Source: JASHPR01 sp963749145 (GTDB lineage: Bacteria; Actinomycetota; Actinomycetes; Streptosporangiales; Streptosporangiaceae). Taken from it: a stretch of DNA of 64,000 nucleotides. The notes below the pieces were generated by a model. The model searched no databases. It saw only the letters and a list, made by a program, of their open reading frames with translations, and had not been told where the DNA came from. The first letter of the stretch is position 1. Each line of letters opens with the position of its first letter. Location: contig CAVVLN010000004.1 in the NCBI GenBank assembly GCA_963749145.1, forward strand, positions 62,001 to 126,000, given 5' to 3'. The translations under genes were made by a program, and so were the position numbers. Of the stretch, positions 18,068 through 26,047 are shown piece after piece.

Positions 18068-18807
18068 TGTTCCTCCTCGCCTAGTCCGGGTGTGTCATAC
18101 CGGCGCCGCAGCATGCCGCGGCAGATGCTGCCGTTCGCCTCCAGGCTGATCCGGGTGGTGCGCGCCCGCCGCAGGTGCAGGGGCACGGCGTCGGCGGTGA
18201 CCCGGGCGCCGGTGGCCGGGTCGATCACCAGCGGCGCGTCGTCGCCGACGGGCAGCCCCAGCTCGGCCCGGCGCTGGCGCAGCCGCCGCAGCGGGCCGGA
18301 CGGCGGCAGCTCGCCCAGCGTCAGCTCGGGCAGCCGGGCCGGGTCGGTGCCCGCGTCCAGCAGCGGCCGACAGACCTGGTCGGTCCCGGCCATGACCGCC
18401 TTACGCAGGAAGTCGGCGCGCAGCTCGTGCAGCTCGCTGACGGCCTCGCCGTCGAAGGACCGCGCGAATCCCGCGTGCGCGGCCACCCCGCCGTTGATCG
18501 CGTCCGAGGCGAAGTGCTCCTCGAGCACCACCTCGGTCCGGCGCACGCCGGGCAGCGCGGACACCGCGTCGTAGGCGTCGGCGACCATCAGGAACGCGAA
18601 GTTCGGGGCGCAGAAGTAGGTCGGCAGGCGCAGCCGGACCTCGGCGTCGCCGGCCGCGGAGACGGTGCACGAGGTGACGAAGCCGAGCGAGGTGATCGGC
18701 TCGTCCAGCTCGGGATCGGTTACGGTGTCCAGCGCGGTCAGGAGCGTGCCAGCCCCGGGAACCAGGGAATCCCCCGGGGCTGGCACCGTGTGGGCCGTGG
18801 CCGTCAT
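18064..18807 (-). CDS. DUF59/MIP18-domain iron-sulfur assembly-type protein
   Basis: A 247-residue cytoplasmic protein with an N-terminal DUF59 domain: LDTVTDPELDEPITSLGFV (about 26-44) with the family DPE motif, and PTYFCAPNFAFLMVADAY (about 62-79) with the conserved Cys. The C-terminal half has no recognised domain. ATG at 18807 overlaps the amidohydrolase stop by four bases, and its own stop overlaps the dehydrogenase start, so it is translationally coupled. Members of this family sit at this position in propane monooxygenase operons and are thought to help mature metal centres; the precise role is inference. Confidence 0.85.
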   Translation of the reverse strand: MTATAHTVPAPGDSLVPGAGTLLTALDTVTDPELDEPITSLGFVTSCTVSAAGDAEVRLRLPTYFCAPNFAFLMVADAYDAVSALPGVRRTEVVLEEHFASDAINGGVAAHAGFARSFDGEAVSELHELRADFLRKAVMAGTDQVCRPLLDAGTDPARLPELTLGELPPSGPLRRLRQRRAELGLPVGDDAPLVIDPATGARVTADAVPLHLRRARTTRISLEANGSICRGMLRRRYDTPGLGEEEQ

Positions 18808-19865
18808 CCCGTCGCGTTGTCGACGAGCGCGGCGTCGTCCGGCGCGGCGGGCGTCCCGGCGCCGGCGGGCAGCCGGAACTCGGCCGGGACCTCGATGTCG
18901 TAGAGCCGGGCCGCGTTGAGGCCCAGGATCTTCTTCTTCGACGCCGTGTTCATCCGCGGGTAGTCGGAGAAGGCCTCGTCATCCGGGAACTCCCAGTCGA
19001 CGAACCCCTCGACCTGCCACTTCGGCTCCCAGATGGCGTAGTCGCTGCCGAAGAGCATCTTGTCCTCGCCGACCCAGAACAGCAGCTCGCCCATGACCCG
19101 GGCGAAGAACTTCGGCCGGGCGTACATCAGGGCGCCGATGGCTACGGCGAGGCCCGCGTACACGTTCGGCTCCTGCGTGGCCATGTAGCAGAAGTCGTCG
19201 ATCCGCGGCAGGCCGACGTGCTCGACGATGAAGTTCAGGTCCGGGAAGTCGGTCGCCACGTGGTCGACGTCGGCGACGTCGAACGCGTCCTTGTCCAGCG
19301 GCCAGATCGTCGGGCCCTTGTGCACGTGGATGTTCTTGATCCCGAGTTCCTGGCACAGCTCCAGGTAGCGGTAGGCCCCCGGGTCGGTCAGCTTGTAGCC
19401 GCGCGAGCCGTTGTTCCACTCCGCGGTGTAGAGCTTGCAGCCCTTGGAGCCGAACCGCTCCACGTTGCGGCGCAGGGTCTTCAGCCCCTCGTCGCCGTCG
19501 CGAGGGTCCCACCGGGTGTTGTAGACGAACCGGCCGGGGTGCCGCTCCCCCATCAGCGCGTTGCGCTCGGTGGTGTTGAAGCCCTCCTTGTACCACTCGA
19601 GCAGGTAGGTCGGCTGGAAGACCGCGACGTCCACGTGGCCGTCCTCGAAGACGTCCTTCATCAGGTCGTCCTCGGAGTACTTCTGGAAGTGCTCGAGCGG
19701 CCAGTGCGTCTCCGGCGGGCCGAGGCCCATGTAGGCGTGGAAGCATTCGATCCAGCCCTTGGCGTACTGCTCGGCCCCGGGTACCCAGTTGTCCGGGGCC
19801 GCGTTCCAGTAGTGCATGTGGCCGTCGACCACGAAGTACTTCTCGCCGTTCTTCTCGTACACCAT
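18804..19865 (-). CDS. Amidohydrolase-family protein of the propane monooxygenase operon
   Basis: A 353-residue TIM-barrel metal-dependent hydrolase. DGHMHYWN (about residues 14-21) gives the HxH pair, NIHVHKGPTIWPLDKDAFD (about 179) and FIVEHVGLPRIDDF (about 213) further His ligands, and LFGSDYAIWEPKW (about 280) the metal Asp. GGGAGGC precedes the ATG. Proteins of this kind are conserved in monooxygenase clusters for propane or acetone, although their substrate is not firmly known. The gene is complete and starts 41 bases after the mimC/mimD fusion ends. Confidence 0.87.
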   Translation of the reverse strand: MVYEKNGEKYFVVDGHMHYWNAAPDNWVPGAEQYAKGWIECFHAYMGLGPPETHWPLEHFQKYSEDDLMKDVFEDGHVDVAVFQPTYLLEWYKEGFNTTERNALMGERHPGRFVYNTRWDPRDGDEGLKTLRRNVERFGSKGCKLYTAEWNNGSRGYKLTDPGAYRYLELCQELGIKNIHVHKGPTIWPLDKDAFDVADVDHVATDFPDLNFIVEHVGLPRIDDFCYMATQEPNVYAGLAVAIGALMYARPKFFARVMGELLFWVGEDKMLFGSDYAIWEPKWQVEGFVDWEFPDDEAFSDYPRMNTASKKKILGLNAARLYDIEVPAEFRLPAGAGTPAAPDDAALVDNATG

Positions 19866-19905
19866 GCCTCCCGGTGCTTTACGCTCGCCGCGTCTGCCTA
19901 TCTCC

Positions 19906-20766
19906 TTACGCCGATGTGGGCGTCAGGTCAAAGCCGAGATGCTCCGCCGCGTCCTCGGGGTTGGCGAACATGATCGTCCGGTCGTCGGTGTGGATCGCGG
20001 ACAGGATGGCGGTGAAGCGGTTCTTGGCCGCGTCGAGGCCGTCCTCGAAGCGCGGCGGCTTGGTGTCGGGCTGCGACCACAGCGGCTGCAGCGCCCGGTC
20101 GGCGGCGATGGTCCGCGGCACCCAGGTGGACAGCCACTGCTGCATGATTGCCTTGTTGTGATCGGCGAACTCGCGGTCGTCGGTCAGCAGCTCGAACATG
20201 GCCGTGGTGTAGCGCAGGTCGCGCTCGGAGAAGTCGTACTCGGCCGCGCCCACGACGGTGGGCGTCACGAAGTCGCCGTTGCGCGGCGCCGCGTGCTGCA
20301 CCAGGTGGCTGCGGAACAGCTCGCCGACCAGCGGCTCGAAGACCACGTTGGCGGCGAAGATCGCCTCGCACCAGTCGTCGATCGCGGTGAGCTGCTCGGC
20401 GGTCTCGCGCACGCCCTGCCAGGCCGGGTCGGTGTTCCAGGTCTCGATGTGCGTGGCGCCGTTGAAGCCCTCGATCTCCTCGCTCAGCGTCAGGTTGTAC
20501 AGGGCCAGGTCCTGCGCGGCCCGGATCCGGTGCATGCTGTTCACCGAGATCGCGTTGTTGTGCATGTTGGTGGGCGCGCGGCGGTTGGCGTTCGCGTACA
20601 GGTACAGCCCCAGCCCGTGATCCACGTGCATCCACGCGCCGACGTTGCGCTCGACGAACCGCACCCAGTTCCGGTTCCACTGGTCGAACGCCTTCGATTC
20701 CCGGGCGTTCTCGATGTTCTGGTTGAGCTGCCGCACGACGTTGGCGTTGTACCGGTAGAGGGTCAG
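19906..20766 (-). pseudogene. Monooxygenase small subunit (MimC/PrmC-like) lacking its start, fused to the coupling-protein C-terminus
   Basis: From about 20766 the frame matches the small hydroxylase subunit from roughly residue 95 of a normal protein: YRYNANVVRQLNQNIENA, APTNMHNNAISVNSMHRIR, DLALYNLTLSEEIEGFNGA. The first 90 or so residues and the start codon are absent; the reductase stop (20763) abuts the sequence directly. After RFEDGLDAAKNRFTAILSAI, near the normal end, the frame continues in phase as DDRTIMFANPEDAAEHLGFD, which I recognise as the C-terminus of the MmoB/DmpM-type coupling protein. About 85 residues of that protein are therefore missing. The product cannot be a working subunit. 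Confidence 0.8.
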
Positions 20767-21806
20767 CTGTCTGGATCGCCGGTGAACGTGAACTTGTCGT
20801 AGTAGACCCGCTTGTCCGGCACGCCGAGCCGGCCGAGCAGCGCGATCGCGGCCTCGACCATCGGCGGCGGCCCGCAGACGTAGGCGTGCACCCGGCCCAG
20901 GTCGCTCTCGTGGCGCTGCACCACGTCGGTGATCAGGCCGGCCTCGCCGTCCCAGCCGTCGTCCGGCGCCGCCTCGGACAGGGCCGGCACGTACCGGAAG
21001 CCAGCCAGCGTGGTCTCCAGCCCGCGCAGTTCCTCCTCGAAGCACAGGTCGCGGCGGCCGCGGGCGCCGCAGTAGAACGTGGCCCGGCGGGTGAGGCCGC
21101 GTTCGGCCATCGACCGCAGCAGCGACAGGATCGGCGCCATCCCGGCCCCGCCGCCGATGAAGATCAGGTCCTCCTCGCTATCGCGGAGCGTGAACACGCC
21201 GAACGGCCCGGTCAGGTTGAGCTGGTCGCCGACGGCCAGCTCGGTGTCCAGGAAGTGCGAGAACAGCCCGTCCGGATAGATCTTGATCACGAACTCCAGC
21301 TGCCCGCTCTGGAGGCTGGAGGTGTTGGCCATCGAGAACGACCGGGTGGCGTCGGTGCCGGGGACGGCGATGTCCATGTACTGGCCGGGGAAGAACTTGA
21401 CCTCGGCCGGCTCGATCAGCCGCAGCACCAGGTGCCGCAGGTCGTGCGTGACCGGGTCGTTGGCCACCACCTCGGCCACCGCCTGCTGGATCGGCAGGCC
21501 GGACCTGATCATCTCCTCGTCGTAGTTGAGTAGCTCGATCGTGAGGTCTTCGTAGGCGTGCGCGCGGCACAGCAGCGTGTAGCCCTCTTCGAGCTCGTAA
21601 TCGGGCAGCGCGAACGTCGAGTACCGGTCGAGCTCGATGTCGTCGCCGTCGAGCACGAACGACTTGCAGGAGGCGCACTGGCCCTCTTTGCAGCCGTGCA
21701 TGAGCATGATCCCCTGCTCGGCCGCGGCGCGCAGGATCGTCTGATCCTCCGCCACCTCGATCTCGATGCCGACCGGCTCGAACCGGACGACATGCTTGTC
21801 GGCCAT
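20763..21806 (-). CDS. Monooxygenase reductase component (2Fe-2S ferredoxin / FAD / NAD(P)H), MimB/PrmB-like
   Basis: A complete 347-residue reductase that feeds electrons to a diiron hydroxylase. The N-terminal ferredoxin domain has CKEGQCASCKSF and the fourth Cys in LLCRAHAY (about residues 39-82). RSFSMANTS (about 165) is the FAD-binding motif and PFGVFTLRD follows. FIGGGAGMAPILSLLRSM (about 216) and YVCGPPPMVEAA (about 308) bind NAD(P)H. GAGGGAG precedes the ATG. Length is normal for the family. It lies between the truncated large subunit and the truncated small subunit, so it has lost its partner. Confidence 0.93.
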   Translation of the reverse strand: MADKHVVRFEPVGIEIEVAEDQTILRAAAEQGIMLMHGCKEGQCASCKSFVLDGDDIELDRYSTFALPDYELEEGYTLLCRAHAYEDLTIELLNYDEEMIRSGLPIQQAVAEVVANDPVTHDLRHLVLRLIEPAEVKFFPGQYMDIAVPGTDATRSFSMANTSSLQSGQLEFVIKIYPDGLFSHFLDTELAVGDQLNLTGPFGVFTLRDSEEDLIFIGGGAGMAPILSLLRSMAERGLTRRATFYCGARGRRDLCFEEELRGLETTLAGFRYVPALSEAAPDDGWDGEAGLITDVVQRHESDLGRVHAYVCGPPPMVEAAIALLGRLGVPDKRVYYDKFTFTGDPDS

Positions 21807-21931
21807 GAACTCCCTCGCGAAACTGCCTGCCGTGGAATGCGACCGGACACACGTCGGTGCCGGAACGAGGGCCGCGGGCCGGTGCCTCGGCGGCTGGGCC
21901 CGCGGCCCTGGATCCTGGCTTCTGCGCTACC

Positions 21932-22390
21932 TCAGCCGTCGGCGCGCGCGGGCCGGCCGGGCCGCCGCGCACGTAGGTGGCGCGGAATGCCTCCCGCTCC
22001 TCCGGCGTCATCTCGTTGAGCAGGACGTTCGGGCTCTGCAGCGGGCCCATCCGGCGCAGGTGATCCAGCGTCCACAGCTTCTTCGGGTCATCCAGGTCCA
22101 GGTGGGGCTGGGCGACCATGGTCTTGCCGTCGTCGCGCACGTAGCCCATGTCGGACACCACGTCGGCCCAGTTCCAGCCGTGGTAGAGGGTCTCCCACTC
22201 GCGGTGGCCGATGAGCTGGCCCATGTTCGGGTCTCCCGGCCCTGGTAGGTGGGCCGGAACGCGACCTCGTCGGTCCACTGGCATTCCTTGTGGCAGTACG
22301 TCCGCCACTGGCCGTCGACCTCGGCCATCGTCATGTCCTCGCGGACCAGGCACGGCACCATGCAGGTCCAGCACCGGTGCGGGTACCCGG
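21932..22390 (-). pseudogene. C-terminal fragment of monooxygenase large hydroxylase subunit (MimA/PrmA-like)
   Basis: Only about 150 C-terminal residues remain of a protein that is normally some 540 long. The frame reads HRCWTCMVPCLVREDM, VDGQWRTYCHKECQWTDEVAF and RPTYQGRE, then after a missing base at about 22230 (three C where four are expected) MGQLIGHREWETLYHGWNWA and PHLDLDDPKKLWTLDHL. The diiron-binding helices, which lie upstream, are gone. The right boundary at about 22390 joins the opposite-strand regulator. No stop occurs in this frame before the reductase; a TGA one frame over at 21932 may be the original end. Confidence 0.8.
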
Positions 22391-23064
22391 CCGGCGGGCT
22401 GCGGGTGCTGGACGCCGCCGACGCGGCCGAGCCCGACTGGCAGGCGACCGCCCGCCGCGAGCTGCTCGACGGCCAGGGGTGCCTGGTCATCCGGCACGTC
22501 GACCGGCTCAGCCGCCGGCGCAGGCACATGCTGTCGGCCGCCCTGCAGGAGGCGCGCGGTGCGGGCCGGGCCGACACGCTGCGGGTCGCGGTCACGCTGG
22601 CCGACGGCCCGGGCCGGGCCGACCTGGCCGAGCTGCTGCGGTTCTTCCCGCGGACCGTGGAGCTTCCGCCGCTGCGCCATCACATCGAGGACCTGCACGA
22701 CCTGGTCCCGTTCCTGCTCGCGAAGCTCAACCAGCACCCCCGGCTGACCTGCTCGCCCGAGGCGATGCAGATCCTGCTGCGGTCGAGCTGGCCGGGCAAC
22801 ATCGAGCAGCTCTGGCAGGTGCTCAAGCGCGTCGCTCAGCACCGCCGGACCGGGACCATCCGCGCGGCTGACCTGCCGCCGGAATGCTGGACGGTCAGCC
22901 GGCGGCTGCTCAGCCCGCTGGAGTCGATGGAGCGCGACGCGATCGTGCAGAGCCTGCACGACGCGGGCGGCAACAAGGTCAAGGCGGCCGCGTCCCTGGG
23001 CATGTCCCGGGCCACGATCTACCGCAAAATCCACGAGTACGGCATCGTCACCCCGGCCGGCTGA
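22391..23064 (+). pseudogene. C-terminal half of an AcoR/MimR-type activator (partial AAA+ domain and Fis-type HTH)
   Basis: From about 22391 the frame reads as the second half of a sigma-54-type activator: a Walker B-like stretch GCLVIRHVDRLSRRRR, FFPRTVELPPLRHHIEDLHD, the conserved SSWPGNIEQLWQVLKRV, and a terminal Fis-type helix-turn-helix NKVKAAASLGMSRATIYRKI. The N-terminal sensing domain, Walker A and central loop are missing; the open frame to the left of 22391 is antisense of the mimA fragment. In related clusters the regulator neighbours the monooxygenase operon and controls it. The remaining HTH piece has no obvious start signal. Confidence 0.75.
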
Positions 23065-23185
23065 CCTGCGGCGATCGCAGCAGCGGCGGCCAGGCTCAAA
23101 CTGAGAACCGCCGGCGGCGGCCGGGGCGGTATCAAGGCCACAAGCCCACATCGTGTGGTGGCTCCGTCCCGAGAAGGGGGCAACG

Positions 23186-23251
23186 ATGGCCGCGCTCGAC
23201 GGCCGGAAACTTGTTCCCCGGCCGACTGAAAACCTGTTCCCGCGCGGCTGA
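23186..23251 (+). other. Short open frame of 21 codons, possibly the start of a lost gene
   Basis: GAAGGGGG stands four bases before an ATG that reads MAALDGRKLVPRPTENLFPR and then stops. The ribosome site is good, but no family is recognised. Two imperfect 23-bp direct repeats (23210-23255, each with TGTTCCC and ending CTGAAAAC) overlap it. Confidence 0.2.
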
Positions 23252-23296
23252 AAACCGCTCGCCCGCCCGGCGGCGCCGGTGAGATGATCGCCGGCG

Positions 23297-24079
23297 ATGA
23301 GCACGGACCCGGTGCCCGAGCCGGTGGCGGCGGTAGCCGCGGGGCGGCCGGCCCGCGAGGTGTGGTGCAACGAGGCCGGCGGCCGGACGTTCGAGGTCAG
23401 CGCCGGCCCCGGCCGGTGCTTCGTCAAGTGGACCCCGGCCGCGAGCGGCATCAGCCTGCCAGCCGAGGCGGCCCGCCTGGCCTGGGCCGCGCCGTACACG
23501 CCGGTCCCCCGGGTCATCGGCCAGGGGGCGGACGAGACCGGGTCCTGGCTGGTCACGAGCGCGCTCCCCGGCCAGAATGCGGTCACCGGGCGGTGGCTGG
23601 CCGACCCGGCGGCCGCGGTGGCCGCGATCGGCGCGGGGCTGCGGGCCATGCACGAGGCGATGCCGGTGCCAGCCTGCCCGTTCTCCTGGATGGCGGCCGA
23701 CCGGCTCGCCCTGGCCCGCCGCCTGGCCGGCGAGGGCCGCCTCGATCCGGCGGGGTGGGACGAGGCCCACCGGCCGCTCGGCATCGGCGGCGCCCTGGAC
23801 CGGCTCGCCGGCATCCCGCCGGTCGACCGGCTCGTCGTCTGCCACGGCGACGCGTGCGCCCCCAACACCCTGATCACCGACGACGGCCGCTGGTCGGGCC
23901 ACGTTGACCTGGGCGATCTGGGTGTCGCGGACCGGTGGGCCGACCTCGCGATCGCCACCTGGAGCACGCAGTGGAACTACGGACCGGGCTGGGAGGAACG
24001 CCTGCTCGACGCCTACGGGGTGCCGCCCGACCCGGAACGAACCCGGTATTACCGGCTGCTGTGGGAGCTCGGCCCCTGA
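23297..24079 (+). CDS. APH(3')-like aminoglycoside/small-molecule phosphotransferase
   Basis: A 260-residue kinase-fold phosphotransferase. VVCHGDACAPNTLITDDGRW (about residues 181-200) is the catalytic HGDxxxxN loop with catalytic Asp, and GHVDLGDLGVADRWADLA (about 202-219) contains the metal-binding Asp and the typical RxxDLA. The N-terminal lobe has CFVKWTP with the ATP-binding Lys. Length and motif spacing match APH(3') enzymes, which phosphorylate the 3'-hydroxyl of kanamycin-type aminoglycosides. Divergent chromosomal members are common in actinomycetes, so activity against drugs cannot be assumed. The start ATG has only a weak ribosome site. Confidence 0.85.
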   Translation: MSTDPVPEPVAAVAAGRPAREVWCNEAGGRTFEVSAGPGRCFVKWTPAASGISLPAEAARLAWAAPYTPVPRVIGQGADETGSWLVTSALPGQNAVTGRWLADPAAAVAAIGAGLRAMHEAMPVPACPFSWMAADRLALARRLAGEGRLDPAGWDEAHRPLGIGGALDRLAGIPPVDRLVVCHGDACAPNTLITDDGRWSGHVDLGDLGVADRWADLAIATWSTQWNYGPGWEERLLDAYGVPPDPERTRYYRLLWELGP

Positions 24080-24238
24080 CCGGGCCTAGGGATTTCCCTA
24101 ACGGTCAGCAGCCGGGGTTTAACGGACTGTGAACTTCGGCGGGCGCCCGAGCGGCTAAGATTTTCTCTTTACTGCCCGCGTGCGCCAACGTCGTCGCTCA
24201 CCCGGCGCCCTGGCCGGCCCACGAACGGAGAGAGCGCA

Positions 24239-24562
24239 GTGCACCCCGCCCATCCCGCACCCGACCATGAGGCCGAAGCCGGCGATGAGGAGGCCCGCAG
24301 CCGGGCCGGCGTCCCGCCCCGCCCCCGCCGGGGAACCGGCGGCGCCGACCCGGCCGACGACGCGAGCTGCTGGCGGGAGGCCGCGCGGCTGCGGCGCGAG
24401 CACCCTGGGTGGGTCGTGTTATGGCTCGACCGCACCCGGGAGTACCGGGCGTACCGGCTGACCCGGGCCCGCTGCGACAGCGTGCTGACCGCGGGCACGC
24501 CCGCTGACCTGGTCGCCCAGATCAGCGCGGCCGAACAGGCCGCCCACGCGCCGCGCGCCTGA
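24239..24562 (+). CDS. Small conserved-looking hypothetical protein (107 aa)
   Basis: The GTG at 24239 is preceded by GGAGAGA. The N-terminal 45 residues are Pro/Ala/Gly-rich and low in complexity. Residues 48-100 look folded: ADDASCWREAARLRREHPGW, VVLWLDRTREYRAYRLTR, ending AGTPADLVAQISAAEQAA. I recognise this type only as an actinomycete hypothetical. An AT-rich stretch at 24157-24172 upstream may hold the promoter. Confidence 0.6.
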   Translation: MHPAHPAPDHEAEAGDEEARSRAGVPPRPRRGTGGADPADDASCWREAARLRREHPGWVVLWLDRTREYRAYRLTRARCDSVLTAGTPADLVAQISAAEQAAHAPRA

Positions 24563-24739
24563 TCCCGGCGGGGCCTCGCCGGGCCGGGCCCGGCCCGGCG
24601 CGGGTCGGGCCTGGCGCGGTCTGGCGCGGGCCCGGTCAGTCGAAGGTCTTCGCCTTCGCGGTGGGTTTCCTCCAGCACTATTCCGAAGCCAGCATGATCG
24701 GGTTTGCCCGGCTCGTCCAGCACGGCCCGGCCTTGTGTC

Positions 24740-26020
24740 TCAGCGCAGGCGCAGCGGCTGGATGCCCTCGTCGCCGAAGTCCGCGAGGATGTCCAGCCGG
24801 CCGCCCAGCGCCTCGACGTAGCCGGCCAGGGCGGGGACGTCGGCGGCCCCGGGCTCGGCCCGCTCGATGGCCGCGACCCGTTCCGGCGGGACGCCCATCC
24901 GCTCGGCCACCTGGTCCCGGCTGAGCCCGAGCCGGGCGCGCTGCTCGGCCAGCGTCCGGGCGCGGGCCCGGGCCAGCAGCGCCGCCGCGGCCGCCTCGAC
25001 CAGCGCGGCCTGGCCGCCGAAGAGCTCGCGGCCGAACGCCTGCGCGTCGTCGTACCCGCAGGCGGCGGCTTCCGGTGCCTGTCCCGCCCGGACGCTTCGC
25101 AGCAGGTCCGCGGAGGCTGTGACCGCCTCGCGGCGGCGGTCCCGCACCGCGTCGCTTCCCTCGATCACGGCGATCAGCAGCGCCGTCCCCGCAGGCTCGA
25201 CGGCGAAGATGACCCGGATGTCGTTCCCGGCCGGGGCGGCCGGTCCCGGCGCGGCCGGCAGGCCAGGCGCGGCGGGCGGGTCGGATGCGGCGCGCAGGCC
25301 AGGCGCGGAAGGCGGGGCGGATGCGGCGCGCTGGGCGGATGCAGCGGGCAGGGCGGGCCGAAGCTCCAGCAGGTCGTCGGCGGACGCCCCGGGGCCGAGT
25401 TCCCGCTCGATCGCGCCGGTGATCTCCGCCAGGCGCCCGGCTGCCGGGCCGCCCGGGTCGCCCGGGCCGGCGGCACTCTCACCCTCTGGGTCGGCCACTC
25501 CGGCCTGGGCCGCGGCTCTCATCGCCGCCCCGATCTCGCACTCGGCCAGCGCTGCCGTGTACCTCGCCTTCAGGACCTCCTTCCGCTTCCTGAACGCGTC
25601 CACCCTGGCTTGCCGCCGCTGGCTCTGGCCAATCAGCTGCCGCTCGGCCTCGGCGACCCCGGGCAGCAGCCGCCGCAGCTCGGCGAGCTGGCTCTGGCCC
25701 GCCTCGCCCGGCCGGGCCGCCTCCAGGCTCGCGATCTCGGCCTCGATGTCCCGGGCCAGCGTCGCGGCGTCGGCGCCTGCGCGGCGCACGGCGTGCAGTC
25801 CTTCCAGCCGCTCCTGATAGGCCAGGTCGAGGGCCTCCCGCGGGTCGGCGGGCCGCGCGGCGCGGGCCAGCGAGACGACCAGCGGCGGCCCGAGGCGGGC
25901 GCCCTCGGTCATCAGGGCCAGCAGCGCGGGCCCGACCTGCATCGCCGCCGGGGGGTCGTCGCGGGGCAGGCCGACCAGCCAGTCGCGGATCTCCCCCGAC
26001 ATGCGTAACCGGTAAGCCAC
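24740..26020 (-). CDS. Single-chain HigB/Gp49-like and HigA-like (XRE HTH) protein with a coiled-coil insertion
   Basis: A 426-residue protein that looks like a toxin-antitoxin pair in one chain. Residues 1-55 (SGEIRDWLVGLPRDDPPAAM to LGPPLVVSLARA) resemble the first half of Gp49/HigB RelE-type proteins. Residues 58-175 are a long charged helical region (AELRRLLPGVAEAERQLIGQ, then QARVDAFRKRKEVLKARY) followed by an Ala/Pro-rich linker. GNDIRVIFAVEPAGTALLIA (about 265-284) resembles the second half of the toxin sheet. Residues 355-426 carry an XRE HTH, LGLSRDQVAERMGVPPERVA, and a HigA-like end LGGRLDILADFGDE. GTG at 26020 has GGAGGG upstream. Whether it cuts RNA or only represses is unknown. 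Confidence 0.7.
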   Translation of the reverse strand: MAYRLRMSGEIRDWLVGLPRDDPPAAMQVGPALLALMTEGARLGPPLVVSLARAARPADPREALDLAYQERLEGLHAVRRAGADAATLARDIEAEIASLEAARPGEAGQSQLAELRRLLPGVAEAERQLIGQSQRRQARVDAFRKRKEVLKARYTAALAECEIGAAMRAAAQAGVADPEGESAAGPGDPGGPAAGRLAEITGAIERELGPGASADDLLELRPALPAASAQRAASAPPSAPGLRAASDPPAAPGLPAAPGPAAPAGNDIRVIFAVEPAGTALLIAVIEGSDAVRDRRREAVTASADLLRSVRAGQAPEAAACGYDDAQAFGRELFGGQAALVEAAAAALLARARARTLAEQRARLGLSRDQVAERMGVPPERVAAIERAEPGAADVPALAGYVEALGGRLDILADFGDEGIQPLRLR

Positions 26021-26047
26021 CGAACCCTCCTCGTCGGTGCCAGTACG

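Noticed and set aside
21178..23967. A 929-residue minus-strand frame spanning reductase, hydroxylase fragment, regulator and phosphotransferase
   Set aside because: Only its central part (mimA tail) is coding; the rest is antisense or out-of-frame reading of recognised genes in GC-rich DNA.
24563..24739. Minus-strand frame ending TAKAKTFD near 24640
   Set aside because: Only about 12 codons separate it from an upstream stop; too short to call a gene remnant.
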